From contig CALISI010000057.1 in assembly GCA_938041695.1 (NCBI GenBank), forward strand, positions 1 through 64,000: a DNA stretch of 64,000 nucleotides. Direction: 5' to 3'. The notes under the pieces are model-generated. The model was not told where the DNA came from and searched no databases. It saw nothing but the letters and a program-made list of their open reading frames with translations. Positions 60,613 through 64,000 of the stretch are shown piece by piece (position 1 is the stretch's first letter; every line of letters starts with the position of its first letter). The position numbers and the translations under genes are program-made. This DNA is from an uncultured Actinomyces sp. (GTDB taxonomy: Bacteria > Actinomycetota > Actinomycetes > Actinomycetales > Actinomycetaceae).

Positions 60613-61401
60613 TCACGCGCTCACACCGCGCGCCCACCAGCGCCCGTCAGTGTTGCCGGCAAGCAGAGGCATGCCGTACACCTCGGACAGGTTGACACCC
60701 GTCAGGACGTCTTCAATCGGCCCCTGGTGCGTGACCGCACCGTTCGACATGATTGCGCAGTGTGTGACGCCCGCGGGGATCTCTTCGATCTGATGCGTCA
60801 CCAGGACGACCTGCGGGGATTTCGAACCCTGCATGATCTCCGAGAGAGCGGCGATCAGCAGCTCGCGAGCACCCAGGTCGAGGCCCGAGGTCGGCTCGTC
60901 GAGGATGAGCACCTCAGGGTCGGTCATGAGGGCGCGCGCCAGCAGCACGCGCTGGGCCTCGCCCTCGGACAGCGTCGAAAACTCACGCTGGGCGAGGTGC
61001 GAGACACCGAAGATGTCCATGAGCGCGCGGGCACGCTCATCATCAACCTGCTCGTACTCCTCGTCGTGAGCCACAGCCAAGCCCCAGGCGGCACTGCGAA
61101 CAGTGTCGAGAACCGACTGCGTTGGCACGATCTTGGTAGCCACCGCGGCGGAGGCCAGTCCGACGCGGGTAGCTACCTCGGCGGGATCAGCCTGTGCCAG
61201 ATCTGTCTCCGAGACAGTCACCTCGCCGCCGTCCGGCGCGATGCGGCCGGATGCGACGCGTGCCAGCGTGGTCTTACCAGCACCATTAGGACCAACGATG
61301 ACCCAGTGCTGACGAGGACGCGTTGACCATGAGACATCGGACAGGATCTTCGCGTCCCCCCGTTGGAGCGACACGTGAGAGAGATTCAGGACGTAAGTCA
61401 T
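60613..61401 (-). CDS. ABC transporter ATP-binding protein (stand-alone)
   Basis: 262 aa. Walker A VGPNGAGKTTLARVASG, Q-loop region present, signature LSEGEAQRVLLARAL, Walker B VLILDEPTSGLDLG, H-loop VLVTHQIEEIPAG. No permease is adjacent; it precedes the NfeD-SPFH pair by 10 bases. The signature LSEGE rather than LSGGQ resembles soluble, ModF-like ATPases. Role not known. Confidence 0.85.
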   Translation of the reverse strand: MTYVLNLSHVSLQRGDAKILSDVSWSTRPRQHWVIVGPNGAGKTTLARVASGRIAPDGGEVTVSETDLAQADPAEVATRVGLASAAVATKIVPTQSVLDTVRSAAWGLAVAHDEEYEQVDDERARALMDIFGVSHLAQREFSTLSEGEAQRVLLARALMTDPEVLILDEPTSGLDLGARELLIAALSEIMQGSKSPQVVLVTHQIEEIPAGVTHCAIMSNGAVTHQGPIEDVLTGVNLSEVYGMPLLAGNTDGRWWARGVSA

Positions 61402-61437
61402 GTATCCAGCCTAGTCGTCTGTAGGGTGGCGTGCGCC

Positions 61438-62661
61438 CTAAACAAGCGAACGATACAGCTCGGCAGTCCTGACGCCGATCGCTTCCCACGAGAAGTGATC
61501 GCGGGCGCGTGCCAGACCGGCCTCGCCCATGCGGCGCCCCAGCTCGGGATCGTCGAGAACTCGAATCAGGCGGTCGGCCATCGCTTCTTCAAACGCGCGC
61601 GGATCCAGCGGCGTTCCCGTCCCGTCCTGCTTCTGCTCGATCGGCACGAGGTAGCCCGTCTCTCCGTCGACGATCACGTCGGGAATGCCGCCGGTTGCGG
61701 TACCAACGACGGGCAGGCCCAGGGCCATCGCCTCCAGGTTCACAATACCGAGGGGTTCGTAGACGGAAGGCGTCATGAACACCTGCGCCGAGGAGAGGAT
61801 CGCAGCAACCTCCGGCTGGGGAAGCATTTCGGAAATGAGGACGACGCCGGAGCGTCGGGCACGCAGCTCGGCGACGAGGCCCTCAACCTCGGCCGCAATT
61901 TCGGGGGTATCGGGGGCACCTGCACACAGGACCAGCTGGACGTCCTCGGGAAGAAGCTGGGCGGCGCGCAGGAAGTACGGCAGGCCCTTCTGGCGGGTGA
62001 TACGGCCGACGAAGACGACGGTGCGACGCGACGGGTCAATACCGTGCTCGGCGAGCACGCGGGCACGCAGTTCCTCTCCCGCTTCGCCTTCGGGCGCGTG
62101 CCACTTGTTCAGGTCGATGCCGTTGTGGATGACATGCACTCGGTCGGGATCAATGCCTGGGTAGCAGCGCAGGATGTCGTCGCGCATACCGTTCGACACG
62201 GCGACGATCGCGCTGGCCGCCTCGTAGGCGGTCTTCTCCACGTAGGAGGAGAGGCGGTAGCCGCCGCCGAGCTGCTCGGCCTTCCATGGGCGCAGCGGCT
62301 CGAGCGAGTGGGCAGAGATAACATGGGGAATGTCACCCAGCAATGAAGCCACATGACCGGCGAAGTTCGCATACCAGGTGTGCGAGTGCACGAGGTTCGA
62401 GCCCTCACACGCAGCGGCGATCTCAAGGTCAACGCCCAGGGTACGTAAGGCCGGATTCGCTCCGGCCAGCTGAGGCAGGTCGGCATGCCCGGTCACTCCC
62501 GGGTCGGCACCATCGGTGCCCGGCTCACGCGGACCGTCAAACGCCTGCACCCGCAGGTCATCGACCAGCCCACGCAGGACCTTTGCCAGTTCAAGGACGT
62601 GAACGCCAGCGCCTCCGTAGACGTGGGGCGGGTATTCGCGGGTAAGCAGATCGACGCGCAT
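61438..62661 (-). CDS. glgM: GT4 glycogen synthase / alpha-maltose-1-phosphate synthase
   Basis: 407-aa GT4 glycosyltransferase. N-terminal RVDLLTREYPPHVYGGAGVHV, middle HSHTWYANFAGH, nucleotide-sugar site VFVGRITRQKGL and acceptor Glu motif TPSVYEPLGIVNLEAMALG. Annotated as GlgA in actinobacteria, but the mycobacterial counterpart next to a divergent glgC makes maltose-1-phosphate from ADP-glucose and glucose-1-phosphate. The ATG at 62661 follows AAGGA; a further upstream frame is intergenic noise. Divergent from glgC across about 170 bases. Confidence 0.92.
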   Translation of the reverse strand: MRVDLLTREYPPHVYGGAGVHVLELAKVLRGLVDDLRVQAFDGPREPGTDGADPGVTGHADLPQLAGANPALRTLGVDLEIAAACEGSNLVHSHTWYANFAGHVASLLGDIPHVISAHSLEPLRPWKAEQLGGGYRLSSYVEKTAYEAASAIVAVSNGMRDDILRCYPGIDPDRVHVIHNGIDLNKWHAPEGEAGEELRARVLAEHGIDPSRRTVVFVGRITRQKGLPYFLRAAQLLPEDVQLVLCAGAPDTPEIAAEVEGLVAELRARRSGVVLISEMLPQPEVAAILSSAQVFMTPSVYEPLGIVNLEAMALGLPVVGTATGGIPDVIVDGETGYLVPIEQKQDGTGTPLDPRAFEEAMADRLIRVLDDPELGRRMGEAGLARARDHFSWEAIGVRTAELYRSLV

Positions 62662-62832
62662 GATGGGGTCCTTCCGACAGTAGCGACGCGTAGCACACAT
62701 CGTATCCGATCTCACGTCAGTGCTGATAGAAAACGAGACGATGTAGCAATCGATAGACATTTGTAATACAGTGTGACCACTCCCACGGATTCGCGCCGAT
62801 GCGAGTCCACTCGACCAACGAAGAGGTGCCAC

Positions 62833-64000
62833 ATGGCAAAGAACCACGTCCTGGCAATCGTTCTCGCGGGCGGTGAGGGTAAGCGACTGATGCCCCTGAC
62901 GGAGGACCGCGCAAAGCCGGCCGTCCCGTTCGGTGGGCACTTCCGTCTCATCGATTTCGCGCTGTCGAACATCGTGAATTCCGGATACCTCAAGATTGTT
63001 GTCTTGACGCAGTACAAGTCCCATTCCCTTGACCGCCACGTCACGAAGACCTGGTACACATCTCCCCTACTCGGCAACTTCATTGCCCCCGTGCCGGCCC
63101 AGCAGCGTCGCGGACCGCACTGGTACCTGGGTAGCGCGGATGCTATCTACCAGTCCCTCAACATCGTTGATGACGAGGCACCGGAATACATCGTCATCAT
63201 CGGCGCCGACAACATCTACCGCATGGACTTCTCGCAGATGGTCCAGCACCACATCGATTCGGGTCTGCCCGCCACGGTCGCCGGCATCCGCCAGCCGATC
63301 GAGCTGGCTCCCGCGCTCGGCGTCATCGACGGCGAGGGCGGCGTCGTGAAGAATTTCCTCGAGAAGCCCAAGCATGCGGTCGGTCTGCCCGATGATCCGA
63401 CCAAGGTGCTTGCCTCGATGGGCAACTACGTGTTCACCACGAAGGATCTGGTCAACGCCCTGCGCGAGGACGCGGCTAACCCCGATTCCAAGCACGACAT
63501 GGGAGGCAACATCATCCCGTGGTTCGTGGAGCGCGGCGAGTGCGGCGTTTACGACTTCCAGGACAACGACGTGCCGGGTTCGACCGACCGCGACCGCGAT
63601 TACTGGCGCGACGTTGGTACGCTGGACGCCTACTACGAGGCAAACATGGACCTCATCTCGGTGCACCCGGTGTTCAACCTGTACAACCGCGATTGGCCGA
63701 CGATGACGATGATCGACGGTTCCCTGCCGCCCGCAAAGTTCGTCTACGGTGATGAGGATCGCCTGGGTCATGCGATCGACTCGTTCGTTTCCCCCGGCGT
63801 CATTGTCTCCGGTGGTGAGATCGTGCGCTCGATCGTCTCCCCTCACACCTACGTTCACTCGTGGGCGAAGATCGAGGATTCGGTCGTTATGCACGGGTCT
63901 CGCATCGGTCGTTCCTCGCGGGTCGTCAAGACGATTCTGGATAAAAACGTCATCGTCGAGGAAGGCGCCGTCGTCGGCGTCGATCTCGAGCACGACCTCG
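62833..64000 (+). CDS. glgC: Glucose-1-phosphate adenylyltransferase (C-terminus cut by window edge)
   Basis: Makes ADP-glucose from ATP and glucose-1-phosphate, the committed step of glycogen synthesis. 389 codons visible. Nucleotide-binding LAGGEGKRLMPLTEDRAKPA, substrate DFALSNIVNSG, catalytic-metal GADNIYRMDF, glucose site GVIDGEGGVVKNFLEKP, KHDMGGNIIPW and the start of the C-terminal beta-helix (SPGVIVSGGEIVRSIVSP). ATG at 62833 after AGAGG. Shares a divergent upstream region with glgM, so ADP-glucose supply and use may be co-regulated. Confidence 0.96.
   Translation, partial: MAKNHVLAIVLAGGEGKRLMPLTEDRAKPAVPFGGHFRLIDFALSNIVNSGYLKIVVLTQYKSHSLDRHVTKTWYTSPLLGNFIAPVPAQQRRGPHWYLGSADAIYQSLNIVDDEAPEYIVIIGADNIYRMDFSQMVQHHIDSGLPATVAGIRQPIELAPALGVIDGEGGVVKNFLEKPKHAVGLPDDPTKVLASMGNYVFTTKDLVNALREDAANPDSKHDMGGNIIPWFVERGECGVYDFQDNDVPGSTDRDRDYWRDVGTLDAYYEANMDLISVHPVFNLYNRDWPTMTMIDGSLPPAKFVYGDEDRLGHAIDSFVSPGVIVSGGEIVRSIVSPHTYVHSWAKIEDSVVMHGSRIGRSSRVVKTILDKNVIVEEGAVVGVDLEHDL

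Noticed and set aside
1..64000. CRISPR array, prophage, insertion sequence or attachment site
   Set aside because: No spaced direct repeats, integrase, transposase or phage genes were seen.

Overview
This window is 64 kb of high-GC chromosome from an actinobacterium. Actinomycetaceae (Actinomyces/Schaalia type) is the best guess, inferred from gene content and order. Supporting blocks are yebC-pdxS-pdxT-ruvC-ruvA-ruvB-yajC-secD-secF-apt-rel, alaS-ruvX-mltG-aroE, trpE-trpC-trpB-trpA-lgt, the glgM/glgC divergon, glnA-glnE, an ANTAR response regulator and a DtxR-type iron operator. Nearly every gene is on the minus strand. The plus-strand exceptions are a hotdog thioesterase, a tRNA, an MFS transporter, a 77-aa protein and glgC. 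No prophage, insertion sequence or CRISPR array was seen, and no gene-free stretch exceeds about 300 bases.

Layout. 1-8.5 kb: rpsA (cut by the window edge), polA, thioesterase, ANTAR regulator, tRNA-Leu(CAA), a 71-aa orphan, pyk, lgt. 8.5-19.3 kb: a close-packed minus-strand array alaS > ruvX > mltG > aroE > prepilin peptidase > trpE > trpC > trpB > trpA > lgt with many 1-8 nt overlaps. 19.4-21.5 kb: rpsD behind a structured leader, then rarA. 21.5-24 kb: two secreted, C-terminally membrane-anchored, low-complexity surface proteins. 24.3-29.5 kb: an iron-siderophore uptake locus (esterase, lipoprotein receptor, two FecCD permeases, ATPase) under a DtxR-like box, in which all five genes carry inactivating-type lesions. 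29.5-35.7 kb: YciO-family protein, aspS, MFS exporter, DEAD-box helicase. 35.9-38.4 kb: a dynamin-like GTPase pair, both members broken. 38.5-53.2 kb: hisS, MBL hydrolase, DUF349 protein, rel and the apt-to-yebC block (protein export, Holliday-junction resolution, vitamin B6). 53.4-64 kb: two histidine phosphatases, glnE, glnA, an SPFH/NfeD/ABC-ATPase set, glgM and the start of glgC.

Most of the window is conserved housekeeping. What stands out is (i) coordinated decay of the iron-siderophore locus with its operator still present, (ii) decay of the dynamin-like pair, (iii) a strongly structured, apparently untranslated leader before rpsD that could be an S4 autoregulatory RNA, (iv) a tRNA with anticodon CAA but a short variable loop, and (v) a perfect 12-bp inverted repeat upstream of the DUF349 gene. 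I saw no clear previously undescribed defence or biosynthetic system. Protein family calls come from motif recognition, not from database searches.
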